A stretch of 64,000 nucleotides of DNA from Castellaniella sp041677825 (GCF_041677825.1 NZ_JBAYPG010000011.1:1-64000); one strand, 5' to 3'; shown: positions 25,755 to 35,251, counted from the first letter of the stretch. Numbers and translations are program-made. The notes: generated by a model not told the origin, from the sequence alone.

Positions 25755-28132
25755 TATGCCGCACAGGTCTGGCGCACACCCTCGATGGCTCGCAGGATGG
25801 CTTCAGGCGTTGCGGGGGCATTCAGATCGGGGGACTGGCGGCCGTTGCCCACCGCCGCCACGGCATCGGCGATGGCGTTGAAGACGCTGATGCCATGCAG
25901 CAAGGGCGGCTCGCCCACCGCCTTGGAATGATGCACGCTGTCCTTGTGGTTGCGCGCCTTGTACAGGCGCACCCGGAAGTCACGCGGGCAATCGCTGACC
26001 GCCGGAATCTTGTAGGTGGACGGTGCATGGGTCATCAGCCGGCCATCGGCGCGCCACACCAGCTCTTCGGTGGTCAGCCAGCCCATGCCCTGAATGTAGC
26101 CGCCTTCGATCTGACCCAGATCGATGGCCGGATTGATCGAGGCACCCACATCATGCAGGATGTCGGCGCGCAGCAGTTTCCATTCGCCGGTGAGCGTATC
26201 GACCACGACTTCGGACACTGCCGCCCCAAAAGCAAAGTAATAGAAGGGGTTGCCATGGCTGGTCGCCTTGTCCCAATGAATGCCCGGGGTGGCATAGAAA
26301 CCGTCGGACCACAACTGCACCCGCTCGAGGTAGGCGTCCTCGACCAGTTGTGCAAATGGAACCGTATGCCCATTGACGCTGACCTGACGCCAGGCAAACA
26401 CCACGTCTTCGGGCTGGCCGCCATACTGGCGTGCAGCCAGGCCTGCAAGGCGCGCCCGCAGCGTGAGTGCTGCGTCTTCGGCGGCCTTGCCATTCAGGTC
26501 CGTGCCGGTGGATGCCGCAGTCGCCGAGGTATTGACGACCTTGTAGGTGTCCGTGGCCGTGATGCGCACACAATCCAGATCCAGCCCCAGGGTGTTGGCC
26601 ACGATCTGGGACACCTTGGTGTTCAGACCCTGGCCCATTTCGGTGCCGCCATGATTGATCAGCACGGAGCCATCGCGATAGATGTGCACCAGCGCCCCGG
26701 CCTGGTTGTAGGCCGGCACATTGAAGGAGATGCCGAACTTCACCGGTGTGAGCGCCAGACCCTTCTTGAGGATCGGGCTGTGGGCATTGAATTCGGCAGC
26801 GGCCCGACGGCGCGCCCGGTAGTCGGCGCCGTGCTCGAGTTCATCGACCAGCGGACCGATCAGGTTGCCTTCGACCACCTGCCCATATGGCGTGACGTTG
26901 CGCGTATCCGTGCCGTAGAAATTGCAGCGGCGCACATCCAGGGCATCCTTGCCCAGGAACCGGGCGATCCGGTCGATGACCACCTCGGTCACCAGAGCCC
27001 CCTGCGGCCCGCCGAAACCACGAAAGGCCGTGTTCGACTGGGTATGGGTCTTGCCGCACAGCGTGTGGATGTCAGCCGCAGGAATGTAATAGGCGTTGTC
27101 GAAATGACAGAGCGCACGACTGGCCACGGCCTCGGACAGATCGGCTGAAAACCCGGAATGCAGCGTCATGTCGAGGCGCACGCCCAGGATGCGGCCATCG
27201 TCATCGAAGCCATAGTCGAATTCGTACCAGAACCCGTGCCGCTTGCCGGTGATCAGGAAATCATCGTCCCGGTCCATGCGCAGCTTGACCGGACGCCCGA
27301 GGCGATGGGCGGCCACCGCCGCCAGACAGGCGAACAGGGCAGATTGGGATTCCTTGCCACCAAAACCACCCCCCATGCGCCGGCATTCGACCTGCACCTG
27401 GTGCGCCTGCCAACCCAGGGCATGACCCACCACGGCCTGCATCTCGCTCGGGTGCTGCGTGGAGCACAATACCAGCATGCCCTCTTTTTCCTGCGGGATG
27501 GCGTAGGAAATCTGGCCCTCGAGGTAGAACTGCTCCTGGTCGCCGCACTGGAAGGTGCCGCGCATATGGTGCGGCGCAGCATCAAGGGCGGCCTGTACGT
27601 CGCCCTGCTGCAGCCGCAAATCGCCCAGGGTGGTGCGGGCACCGGCCGCCCGGGCGTCCCGGGCGGTCAGCCGGTGCGGCAGGCTGTCGTACTGCACGCT
27701 GCCGAGTCGGGCGGCATGGCGCGCAGCATGAATGCTGCGCGCCACCACCATGAAAACGGGCTGGCCCACATACTGGACCAGGCCGTCGGCCAGCAGGGGA
27801 TCGTCATGCAGCACGGGACCACAGTTGTTTTCGCCCGGAAGATCCCCGGCCACCAGTACATCGATCACGCCCGGTGCGTCGCGCACGGCCTGCAGATCCA
27901 TGTCCAGAATGCGGGCGTGCGCCTGCTGCGACAGGCCCAGCGCAGCGTACACGGTACCGCGCAGTTCAGGAATATCATCGGTGTACAGCGCTGTGCCACT
28001 CACGTGCAGGGTGGCGGATTCGTGCGGACTGGCGGCGCCCGCGACGGGCTCACCGGCCACGGGATGTGGAATGTGGTGGTTGCTGACAGCCAGACGTTCG
28101 AGTTCGGTGGGTCTATTGACGTGGATATCCAT
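25754..28132 (-). CDS. xdhB: Xanthine dehydrogenase, molybdopterin-binding subunit
   Basis: 792 residues. It contains GGFGGKESQSALFACLAAVAAHRLGRPVKLRMDRDDDF, the FRGFGGPQGALVTE motif contacting Moco, and HGGTEMGQGLNTKVSQIVAN. It ends with the EPPLLHGISVFNAIADAV segment holding the catalytic glutamate (AVGEPP). It oxidises hypoxanthine and xanthine to urate in the cytoplasm. It lies 51 bp after xdhA and is coupled to xdhC. Confidence 0.93.
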   Translation of the reverse strand: MDIHVNRPTELERLAVSNHHIPHPVAGEPVAGAASPHESATLHVSGTALYTDDIPELRGTVYAALGLSQQAHARILDMDLQAVRDAPGVIDVLVAGDLPGENNCGPVLHDDPLLADGLVQYVGQPVFMVVARSIHAARHAARLGSVQYDSLPHRLTARDARAAGARTTLGDLRLQQGDVQAALDAAPHHMRGTFQCGDQEQFYLEGQISYAIPQEKEGMLVLCSTQHPSEMQAVVGHALGWQAHQVQVECRRMGGGFGGKESQSALFACLAAVAAHRLGRPVKLRMDRDDDFLITGKRHGFWYEFDYGFDDDGRILGVRLDMTLHSGFSADLSEAVASRALCHFDNAYYIPAADIHTLCGKTHTQSNTAFRGFGGPQGALVTEVVIDRIARFLGKDALDVRRCNFYGTDTRNVTPYGQVVEGNLIGPLVDELEHGADYRARRRAAAEFNAHSPILKKGLALTPVKFGISFNVPAYNQAGALVHIYRDGSVLINHGGTEMGQGLNTKVSQIVANTLGLDLDCVRITATDTYKVVNTSATAASTGTDLNGKAAEDAALTLRARLAGLAARQYGGQPEDVVFAWRQVSVNGHTVPFAQLVEDAYLERVQLWSDGFYATPGIHWDKATSHGNPFYYFAFGAAVSEVVVDTLTGEWKLLRADILHDVGASINPAIDLGQIEGGYIQGMGWLTTEELVWRADGRLMTHAPSTYKIPAVSDCPRDFRVRLYKARNHKDSVHHSKAVGEPPLLHGISVFNAIADAVAAVGNGRQSPDLNAPATPEAILRAIEGVRQTCAA

Positions 28133-28183
28133 GTCGGTCTCCCGGGGTACGCACGCAGCCGTCGGACGCTGCGCCGCGCGCCC

Positions 28184-29668
28184 CTACAGTGTTTCGGCCA
28201 ATGCCACGGCATGCACCTGCCGGGGTGCCAGTGCGCGGCCTGGTACGGTCTCGAGGTAGAAACGGTACAACAGGTTGCGGGCCGCAGTCAGGCGGTAGTC
28301 GCTGCTGGCACGCAAGTCGCTGAGCGGCTGGAAATCATCGGCCAGGCACTGCATGGCCGCCCGCACCGTGGGCTCGTTCCAGGGCTGCCCCTGCAGGGCG
28401 GCTTCGGTCGCCCGCGCGCGCGCCGGCGTGGCCGCCACCCCGCCGAAGCCGGTGCGTATCGTCTGCACCCGGCCCGTGGCATCGAGCGTGATGGCAAAGG
28501 CCACGCAGACCGCAGAGATATCCTGGTCATACCGCTTGGACAGCTTGTACGTGCGGAACCGCCGCCCGGGCACATCGACCGGCACCCGCAGGGCCTGCAC
28601 GAACTCGCCCGCCTCGAGCGCCGTTTTCTGGTAGGCCAGGTAGAAGTCTTCGAGCGGCATTTCGCGCAGGCTGTCGCCGCGCCGCAGGATGACCCGCGTG
28701 CCCAGGGCAATCAGCGCGGGCATCGAATCCCCGATGGGCGAGCCATTGGCCACATTGCCACCCAGCGTACCGGCATTGCGAATGGGAAAGGATGCAAAGC
28801 GCTGGCGCATCTCGGAGAGCCCCGGCAGATACGCCACCAGCGCATCGAAAGCCTCGTTGAGCAGGGCCCCGGCGCCGATGATCAGATCGGTGCCTTCTGC
28901 CCGGATGCTGCGCAACGCCTCGACCCGGCCGATGTAGATCAGCTCGGGCAGTTCACGGTACTGCTTGGTGACCCACAGCCCGACGTCGGTGCTGCCAGCC
29001 AGCAGACGGGCATCGGGGTACTGCTCACGCAGACTGGCCAGTTGCGCGAGCGTGCGGGGTGCGTGGAAGCGATGGCCGGCATGTTCGTACACGAAGACAC
29101 CGTCGTCCTGCAAGTGAGCCAGCACCCGGGCCAGCCCGGCCCGATCGAAGGGCACCACCGGCCAGGAAAACATTTCGCTCGCTGCCCGGATGATGGGCCG
29201 GTATCCCGTGCAGCGACACAGGTTGCCGGACAATACGTCATCGATCTGCTTGCGTTCCGGCACAGGGTCACCCGGCGTGTGCGCCAGATACATGGCCCAC
29301 AGCGACATCACGAAACCGGGCGTGCAGAAACCGCATTGCGATCCGTGGTGATCCACCAGGGCCTGCTGCACCGGATGCAGCGTGCCATCGGACTGACGCA
29401 GGTCCTCGACCGTATACAGCGCCTTGCCATCGAGCGTCGGCAGGAACTGAATGCATGAATTCACAGCCCGCAGAACCACGCCACCCTGCGGGTCGAGCTC
29501 GGCCACCACCACCGTGCAGGCCCCGCAATCCCCTTCTGCACAGCCTTCTTTCGTGCCTGTGCAGCCCAGGTCTTCACGCAGGTACTGCAGTACGGTGCGG
29601 GTCGTGGGCTGGTCTGCCACAACCTGCGTCGTGCCGCGAAAATGAAAGCGGATGGGGCGTGTCTCCAT
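28184..29668 (-). CDS. xdhA: Xanthine dehydrogenase, Fe-S/FAD subunit
   Basis: 494 residues. The plant-type [2Fe-2S] cluster motif is GCAEGDCGACTVVVAEL. A second cluster follows in QCGFCTPGFVMSLWAMY and LSGNLCRCTGYRPI. The FAD domain starts at LLAGSTDVGLWVTKQ and includes RNAGTLGGNVANGSPIGDSMPALIALG. It passes electrons from the molybdenum subunit to NAD. It is the first gene of xdhABC-guaD-amn and is divergent from lysR, with a 16-bp palindrome 31 bp upstream of its ATG. Confidence 0.93.
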   Translation of the reverse strand: METRPIRFHFRGTTQVVADQPTTRTVLQYLREDLGCTGTKEGCAEGDCGACTVVVAELDPQGGVVLRAVNSCIQFLPTLDGKALYTVEDLRQSDGTLHPVQQALVDHHGSQCGFCTPGFVMSLWAMYLAHTPGDPVPERKQIDDVLSGNLCRCTGYRPIIRAASEMFSWPVVPFDRAGLARVLAHLQDDGVFVYEHAGHRFHAPRTLAQLASLREQYPDARLLAGSTDVGLWVTKQYRELPELIYIGRVEALRSIRAEGTDLIIGAGALLNEAFDALVAYLPGLSEMRQRFASFPIRNAGTLGGNVANGSPIGDSMPALIALGTRVILRRGDSLREMPLEDFYLAYQKTALEAGEFVQALRVPVDVPGRRFRTYKLSKRYDQDISAVCVAFAITLDATGRVQTIRTGFGGVAATPARARATEAALQGQPWNEPTVRAAMQCLADDFQPLSDLRASSDYRLTAARNLLYRFYLETVPGRALAPRQVHAVALAETL

Positions 29669-29698
29669 GGTCTTGCCTTGTTTTGGGGTTCATGTTCT

Positions 29699-29714
29699 TT
29701 CATCCATGGATGAA
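29699..29714. promoter_or_regulatory. 16-bp perfect palindrome upstream of xdhA
   Basis: TTCATCCATGGATGAA is a perfect inverted repeat located 31-46 bp upstream of the xdhA start and about 140 bp upstream of lysR. The position is right for an operator overlapping the xdh promoter. The divergent LysR protein is the obvious candidate ligand-responsive regulator. Confidence 0.5.
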
Positions 29715-29854
29715 GATAGCACCAATAGGACGCAAAACCATTCAGGAACGATGATGGTGCATATCAGAAACCATCGGAAATCGAGCTCGGGGCACGCTTG
29801 AGGACACCGTCGTGCACGCACAGCGCACCCGCGGGCGGCGCCGGGACATCGCTC

Positions 29855-30853
29855 ATGGACGCCTTGCGCACAAACATGAATAATGCGCTCATGCCCAGAC
29901 CTCGTGAATCCATGGACAGCCATTTGTTGCGGATGCTGCAGACCCTGCTCACCGAGCAAAGCGTCTCGCGCGCCGCGGTGCGCCTGGGGCTGTCGCAACC
30001 CGCGCTCAGCAACGCGCTGCGCAAGCTGCGCGATCTCGCCGGCGACCCCATTCTGGTGCGCAGCAAGAATGGCATGGTGCCCACCGAGCGCGGCCTCGAA
30101 CTGCTGGCCCACGCCAACGATGCGCTGGCAGCCATCGAGTGCATCACCAGCCCACCCCGCGTCTTCGACCCGTCCACGACCCGGCGCGTGTTTCACCTGG
30201 GGGCACCCGATTATCTGGATGCCATGTTCCTGCCCAATATTGCCGCCATCCTGCGCCATGAAGCACCTGGCGCGCGGTTCAGCATCCACACCATCCACGC
30301 CGAGCATGACTATATCGGTGCCCTGGAAGACGGCAGTCTGGATGTGGTCATCGGCAACTGGCTGCAACCACCGCCGCAGATGCATCTGTCACGGCTGTTC
30401 GATGACGAGGTGGTCTGCATGGTCGGCAGCCAGAATCCGGTGGCCCATCGCCACCTCACGCTGCAGCAGTATCTCGAATTGCCTCATCTGGCGCCTTATC
30501 CCTATGTGTCCGAACGGCACAGTTTCATCGACGGCTGCCTGGCCGCCCAGGGCCTGCAGCGCAACATCCAGATGACCATCCCCTATTTCGGCCAGGTGGC
30601 CGGCATGCTGCTGCGCACCGACCTGATCTTCACGACGGGCCGGCAGTTTGCGCGCCATTACGCGGGTTATCTGCCGATCACCCTGCTGCCATCGCCATTC
30701 AGGTTTCCGCCCATGCGCTTTTATCTCCTCTGGCACCGGCGCACGCACGGTTCAGCCGAAGCGATCTGGCTGCGGCAATGCATCAACCGGGTGGCGGGGA
30801 TGCTGCAGGCCAGCCAGAGTGCCTCCCTACAACCTTCACCTCCGTTGCCATGA
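29855..30853 (+). CDS. LysR-family transcriptional regulator of the purine cluster
   Basis: 332 residues from this start; ATGs at 29876 and 29891 are alternatives. The winged helix (LRMLQTLLTEQSVSRAAVRLGLSQPALSNALRKLRDLAGDPILVRSKNGMVPTERG) is a NodD/SyrM-like LysR type. The C-terminal periplasmic-binding-like domain contains LGAPDYLDAMFLPNIAAIL. It is divergent from xdhA and overlaps uraD by 4 bp (ATGA), so it is probably the purine-responsive regulator of both units. The effector is unknown. Confidence 0.85.
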   Translation: MDALRTNMNNALMPRPRESMDSHLLRMLQTLLTEQSVSRAAVRLGLSQPALSNALRKLRDLAGDPILVRSKNGMVPTERGLELLAHANDALAAIECITSPPRVFDPSTTRRVFHLGAPDYLDAMFLPNIAAILRHEAPGARFSIHTIHAEHDYIGALEDGSLDVVIGNWLQPPPQMHLSRLFDDEVVCMVGSQNPVAHRHLTLQQYLELPHLAPYPYVSERHSFIDGCLAAQGLQRNIQMTIPYFGQVAGMLLRTDLIFTTGRQFARHYAGYLPITLLPSPFRFPPMRFYLLWHRRTHGSAEAIWLRQCINRVAGMLQASQSASLQPSPPLP

Positions 30854-31356
30854 CGCCGAAAGAATTGTCCACTTTGTCACAGGATGCCTTCACACGCCAG
30901 CTCGAAGCGGTTTTCGAACACTCGCCGTGGGTGCCCCGGCGCGCCTGGCGGGCGCGTCCTTTTGCGGATCTGCCCGCTTTGCACCAGGCCATGATGGCCG
31001 TCGTCCTCGAGGCCAGCCCGACAGAACAGCTGTCACTGATTCGCGCGCACCCCGAGCTGGCAGGCCGTGAAGCCCGGGCTGGTACCCTGACTCAGGCGTC
31101 CACCGGCGAGCAGCGCGGGGCGGGGCTCGATCAATGCAGTGCCGCAGAACTGCTGCAGCTGCGCACCCTGAACCGCCGCTACCGCGAGCGCTTTGGCTTT
31201 CCGTTCGTGATTGCCGTCAAGGGGCGCGATCGCCATCAGATCATGGCCGCGATGGCGGCCCGCCTCAACCATGACCCCCAGGTCGAGCAGGCCACCTGCC
31301 TCGAACAGATCGGGCAGATTGCGCTCTTCAGGCTGCAGGCCATGCTGGCCACCTGA
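30850..31356 (+). CDS. uraD: 2-oxo-4-hydroxy-4-carboxy-5-ureidoimidazoline (OHCU) decarboxylase
   Basis: 168 residues, all-helical UraD family. LIRAHPELAGREARAGTLTQASTGEQRGAGLDQ contains the catalytic histidine of the HPELA motif, and RYRERFGFPFVIAVKGRDRHQIM is the second conserved block. It decarboxylates OHCU to S-allantoin, the last step of urate oxidation. Start chosen at MTPKELSTLS, whose ATG overlaps the lysR stop. No urate oxidase or HIU hydrolase gene is present in the window. Confidence 0.9.
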   Translation: MTPKELSTLSQDAFTRQLEAVFEHSPWVPRRAWRARPFADLPALHQAMMAVVLEASPTEQLSLIRAHPELAGREARAGTLTQASTGEQRGAGLDQCSAAELLQLRTLNRRYRERFGFPFVIAVKGRDRHQIMAAMAARLNHDPQVEQATCLEQIGQIALFRLQAMLAT

Positions 31357-31434
31357 TCCCCCGGGCCAGCAGCGCACAGCCCTGAACCGGTGCGCCGCCA
31401 TTCCGCCACGAACCCCCACCGCATGAGGCCCAGA

Positions 31435-31977
31435 ATGCCCACCCCCCATGTTCTTTCTGTCGAACCACTCACCCGCAGCGCCTTTGCCCCATTTGGCGAT
31501 GTCATACAGGCCGATGGGCACACGGTGCACTACAGCATCAACGAGGGCAACACCGAACGGTTCCATGATCTGGCGCAGATCGACCCGGGCCCCCAGGGGC
31601 GGGCCATCGTCTCCATTTTCCGCGGTCACGCGCGCAGCCTGCCCTTTGCCATCCGCATGATGGAACGCCACCCCAAAGCCAGCCAGGCCTTCATTCCGCT
31701 CTCCGGGCGTCCGTGGCTGGTGGTCGTGGCAGCGCGCGACACCCGGCCACAGGCCCAGAACCTGCGCGCCTTCCTGTGTACGGCCCACCAGGGGGTGAAC
31801 TATGCGCCCGGCGTCTGGCACCACCCCTTGCTGGCCCTGCAGGACACCAGCGACTTTCTGGTCATCGATCGCGCGGGCCCGGGCGAGAACTGCGATGTGG
31901 TAGCGCTCGCGCCACACGCCCTGCTGACACCCTCTGAAGGCCGAGGCTTGCCGCACATCGGGTCAACGCTTCAATGA
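31435..31977 (+). CDS. allA: Ureidoglycolate lyase
   Basis: 180 residues. The family pattern is present: RSAFAPFGDVIQADG, IVSIFRGHARSLPFAIRMMERHPKASQAFIPLSG, and FLCTAHQGVNYAPGVWHHPLLAL. It splits ureidoglycolate to glyoxylate and urea. It lies 78 bp after uraD on the same strand and its last 15 bp overlap the convergent EamA gene. The glyoxylate formed could feed glcB and the hyi/glycerate-kinase pair nearby. Confidence 0.9.
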   Translation: MPTPHVLSVEPLTRSAFAPFGDVIQADGHTVHYSINEGNTERFHDLAQIDPGPQGRAIVSIFRGHARSLPFAIRMMERHPKASQAFIPLSGRPWLVVVAARDTRPQAQNLRAFLCTAHQGVNYAPGVWHHPLLALQDTSDFLVIDRAGPGENCDVVALAPHALLTPSEGRGLPHIGSTLQ

Positions 31978-32931
31978 GCGCAGGCTGAGCACGACCAGGG
32001 CCCCCACGATCAGGAACATGCCCGCCAGTTCCATGCGCGCCGGCGCTTCGCCCAGTTGCAGCCAGGCCGACAGCGTCCCCACCACAGGCACGCCCAGCGC
32101 CGACAGGCCGACCACGCCGGCCGACAGATGCTGCAGGGCGAAGACCCACAGCGCCCAGGCCAGTGCGGTGGAAATGAATACGTTATAGAGCAGGGCCCCC
32201 CAGAAATAGGGCGCCGGGTCGATGGCGCGCTCGGGCACCAGCCAGGCAATGACGCACAGCACCAGGGCGCCGTACAGCATCTGCCAGGTGGTCAGGGGCA
32301 GCACATCCATCGGGCAATCGCGCTTGATCCATTTGGCCGTGATCATGGCCAGTGCCCAGCACAGGCCGGCCAGCAGTGCCATGACCTCACCGACGATGGA
32401 CGCCTGACCGTGCCAGGGCTCCAGCACCAGCACCAGCCCTGCAGCCGCCAGGGCCAGCGCCAGCCACTGCACGCCCCGAATGCGCTCGCCGAAGCTGACC
32501 CAGGCCATGGGAATGACCCAGAATGGCATGGTGTAGGTCAGGATGGAGGATTTCCCGACATCCCCGTGGACCAGCGCCAGCTGCACGAACACACTGAACC
32601 CCGTCGTCTGCAGCAGACCGAACAGGAACACCCGGCGCCAGGCGGTGACCCGCAGCGGCATGCGTCTGAGCAGCACGATGGCCAGCAGCACCAGCGCGCC
32701 GAGCAGATTGCGCAGCGCCTGGAAGTCCATCGGGCCGACATAGCGCAATACGTTCTTCATGATCACCCAGTTATAGCCCCAGGTGATCGCCATGGCCGCC
32801 AGCGCCAGCAGGGCCAGGCGCTGATTGCGGGCGGCTGCAGCCGTACCGGCAGTCACGGGTGCCGATGCCGGCACCGCCGCGGACGCCGTGGCGGATGGCC
32901 CGATGGGGCTGCCGGGATCAGAATGGGGCAT
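31963..32931 (-). CDS. EamA-family (DMT) transporter
   Basis: 322 residues with about ten hydrophobic helices in two EamA repeats (LALLALAAMAITWGYNWVIMK...; EVMALLAGLCWALAMITAKWI...). A 35-residue Ala/Pro/Ser-rich N-terminal segment precedes helix 1 and may not be translated, although no better start is evident. It is a probable metabolite exporter with unknown substrate, convergent with allA. Confidence 0.75.
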   Translation of the reverse strand: MPHSDPGSPIGPSATASAAVPASAPVTAGTAAAARNQRLALLALAAMAITWGYNWVIMKNVLRYVGPMDFQALRNLLGALVLLAIVLLRRMPLRVTAWRRVFLFGLLQTTGFSVFVQLALVHGDVGKSSILTYTMPFWVIPMAWVSFGERIRGVQWLALALAAAGLVLVLEPWHGQASIVGEVMALLAGLCWALAMITAKWIKRDCPMDVLPLTTWQMLYGALVLCVIAWLVPERAIDPAPYFWGALLYNVFISTALAWALWVFALQHLSAGVVGLSALGVPVVGTLSAWLQLGEAPARMELAGMFLIVGALVVLSLRSLKR

Positions 32932-33102
32932 CAGAATGGGGCGACGTCGTGGTGTCGGGTGGTTTCAGGGTCGGCTGAAAATCATGCCTGCAGTGTAACA
33001 ATGAATATCACCGTGGACGCTGCATGCACCGATCTGTCGTACAAATCTGCCGTACTATTGTCACCATGTACCCTGACATGAGCCGCCAGAAGGAGACCCT
33101 CG

Positions 33103-33894
33103 ATGCCCCGCTTCGCCGCCAACCTGTCCCTGTTGTTCACCGAGGTCGACTTTCTGGACCGTTTCCAGGCTGCAGCACAAGCCGGTTTCAGAGGGGTCGA
33201 ATACTTGTTTCCCTACGCCTGGGACAAGGCCGAACTGGCCGCCCGCCTGAAGGAACACGGGCTGACGCAGGTGCTGCACAATCTGCCCGCAGGCCACTGG
33301 GACGCCGGCGAACGGGGCATCGCCTGCCTGCCCGGGCGCGAAGCCGAGTTTCATGACCAACTGAGCCTGGGGATCGAATACGCCCGGGCACTGGGCTGCC
33401 CGCGCGTCAACTGTCTGGCGGGCATCCTGCCGCAGGGGCTGGATCGGGTCGAGGCGCGCCACACTCTGGTAGCCAACCTGCGCTTTGCCGCGGCCGAACT
33501 GCAAAAGGCCGGCATCCTCCTGGTGATGGAAGCCATCAACCAGTACGACATGCCGGGCTTCTTCGTTTCGCGCACCGCCGATGCCCTGGACATTCTTGCC
33601 GACGTGGGCTCGGACAACCTGAAGCTGCAATACGATATCTACCATGCCCAGCGGACCGAGGGCGAACTGGGCAACACGCTGAGCCGGCATCTGGCCCACA
33701 TCGGGCATATCCAGATGGCCGACAATCCGGGGCGCCATGAGCCTGGCACGGGTGAAATCAACTTCCCGTGGCTGTTTCGCCACCTGGATGCCATCGGCTA
33801 CCAGGGCTGGATCGGCTGCGAATACCACCCGCTGGGCACGACCACAGAAAGCCTGGGCTGGCTGCAGTCCGCCGCCCTGCCGCGCAGAGACTGA
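33103..33894 (+). CDS. hyi: Hydroxypyruvate isomerase
   Basis: 263 residues, AP-endonuclease-2/xylose-isomerase-like TIM barrel. Conserved blocks are RFAANLSLLFTEVDFLDRFQAAAQAGFRGVEYLFPYAWD, LVMEAINQYDMPGFF with a catalytic glutamate, YDIYHAQRTEGELGNT, and GWIGCEYHPLGTT with the second glutamate. It interconverts hydroxypyruvate and tartronate semialdehyde in glyoxylate metabolism. AAGGAG precedes the ATG. Glycerate kinase follows after 2 bp. The usual partners gcl and glxR are not adjacent. Confidence 0.9.
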   Translation: MPRFAANLSLLFTEVDFLDRFQAAAQAGFRGVEYLFPYAWDKAELAARLKEHGLTQVLHNLPAGHWDAGERGIACLPGREAEFHDQLSLGIEYARALGCPRVNCLAGILPQGLDRVEARHTLVANLRFAAAELQKAGILLVMEAINQYDMPGFFVSRTADALDILADVGSDNLKLQYDIYHAQRTEGELGNTLSRHLAHIGHIQMADNPGRHEPGTGEINFPWLFRHLDAIGYQGWIGCEYHPLGTTTESLGWLQSAALPRRD

Positions 33895-33896
33895 CC

Positions 33897-35165
33897 GTGC
33901 ATGCAGACACAGACCCGCGCAGCGTGCTCAGGCGGCTGTTCACGGCGGCCGTACAGTCGGCCCAGCCTGCACATGTACTGGCCGCCCACTTGCCCGAACC
34001 CCCACGGGGCCGCACCATCGTCATCGGTGCCGGCAAGGCATCCGCCGCCATGGCCCAGGCACTCGAAGCCGTCTGGCCGGGTCCGCTGGAAGGTACGGTG
34101 GTCACCCGCTACGGCCATGCCGTCCCCTGCCGCCACATCCGCATTCTCGAAGCGGCCCATCCGGTACCCGATGCCGCAGGGCAACAGGCCGCCCGGCAGC
34201 TGTTCGACCAGGTCCGCGGCCTGGGCCCGGATGACCTGGTCATCAGCCTGATCTCGGGCGGCGGTTCTGCTCTGCTGCCCCTGCCGGGCGCGGGCATCAC
34301 GCTGGCCGACAAGCAGGCAATCAGCAAGGCGCTGCTGCGATCAGGCGCCAACATCCGCGAAATGAACTGCGTGCGCCGCCACCTGTCGGCCATCAAGGGG
34401 GGGCGCCTGGCGGCCGCCTGCGCCCCCGCACGCGTGCTCAACCTGCTCATCTCGGATGTGCCGGGCGATCGCCCCGAGGATATTGCCTCGGGCCCGACCG
34501 TAGCCGACCCCAGCACCTGTGCCGATGCGCTCGGGATCGTGCAGCGCTACGGCATCCATATGCCGGATGCCGCCCTCAGGCTGCTCGAATCCGGGGCGGG
34601 GGAAACCCTCAAGCCCGGGGACCCCCGTCTGGCCCGTGTCCAGACCCGCCTGGTTGCCACCCCGCAGCATGCGCTCGAAGCCGCGGCCCGCGTGGCCCGG
34701 GCCGCCGGGATCACCCCGGTGCTGCTGGGCGATCGCATCGAAGGCGAAGCGCGCGAGGTCGGCAAGGTGTTGGGCGGCATTGCGTTGCAAGTGCAGCATC
34801 ACCACCAGCCCGTGGCGCCCCCCTGCGTTCTGCTCTCGGGCGGTGAAACCACCGTCACCGTGCGCGGCCAGGGCCGCGGCGGGCGCAACGTCGAATGTCT
34901 GCTGTCGCTGGCCCTGACACTCGATGGCTGCCCGGGCATCCACGCGCTGATGGGCGACACCGATGGGGTGGACGGCCAGGAAGAAATCGCCGGGGCGCTG
35001 CTTGCGCCCGACACCCTGGCACGGGCGTGGCAGCGCGGCAGATCACCGCGCGAGGCCCTGGACGACAACGACGGGCACGGCTTTTTCGAAAGCCTCGGCG
35101 ATGCACTGGTCACCGGACCGACACTGACCAATGTGAATGACTTTCGCGCCATTCTGATCCTGTGA
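33897..35165 (+). CDS. ttuD: Glycerate 2-kinase (GK II / MOFRL family)
   Basis: 422 residues. GRTIVIGAGKASAAMAQALE, DLVISLISGGGSALLPLP, ALLRSGANIREMNCVRRHLSAIKGGRLA and ISDVPGDRPEDIASGPTVAD are the DUF4147 kinase motifs. The C-terminal MOFRL domain includes GGRNVECLLSLAL and DTDGVDGQEEIAGALL. It phosphorylates D-glycerate to 2-phosphoglycerate. The start is GTG, two bases after the hyi stop, so both are one transcript. Older annotations call this family hydroxypyruvate reductase. Confidence 0.88.
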   Translation: MHADTDPRSVLRRLFTAAVQSAQPAHVLAAHLPEPPRGRTIVIGAGKASAAMAQALEAVWPGPLEGTVVTRYGHAVPCRHIRILEAAHPVPDAAGQQAARQLFDQVRGLGPDDLVISLISGGGSALLPLPGAGITLADKQAISKALLRSGANIREMNCVRRHLSAIKGGRLAAACAPARVLNLLISDVPGDRPEDIASGPTVADPSTCADALGIVQRYGIHMPDAALRLLESGAGETLKPGDPRLARVQTRLVATPQHALEAAARVARAAGITPVLLGDRIEGEAREVGKVLGGIALQVQHHHQPVAPPCVLLSGGETTVTVRGQGRGGRNVECLLSLALTLDGCPGIHALMGDTDGVDGQEEIAGALLAPDTLARAWQRGRSPREALDDNDGHGFFESLGDALVTGPTLTNVNDFRAILIL

Positions 35166-35251
35166 AGGCCATTCTGGCCCGAAATCCCGTACACGCCCAC
35201 GTCCGTACGACCACGCGAACCAGCCGACCATCGCATCGGAATTGATTTTGT

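Noticed and set aside
27158..29458. A 766-codon plus-strand frame across xdhB and xdhA
   Set aside because: Antisense to well-conserved xanthine dehydrogenase subunits; no recognisable domain.
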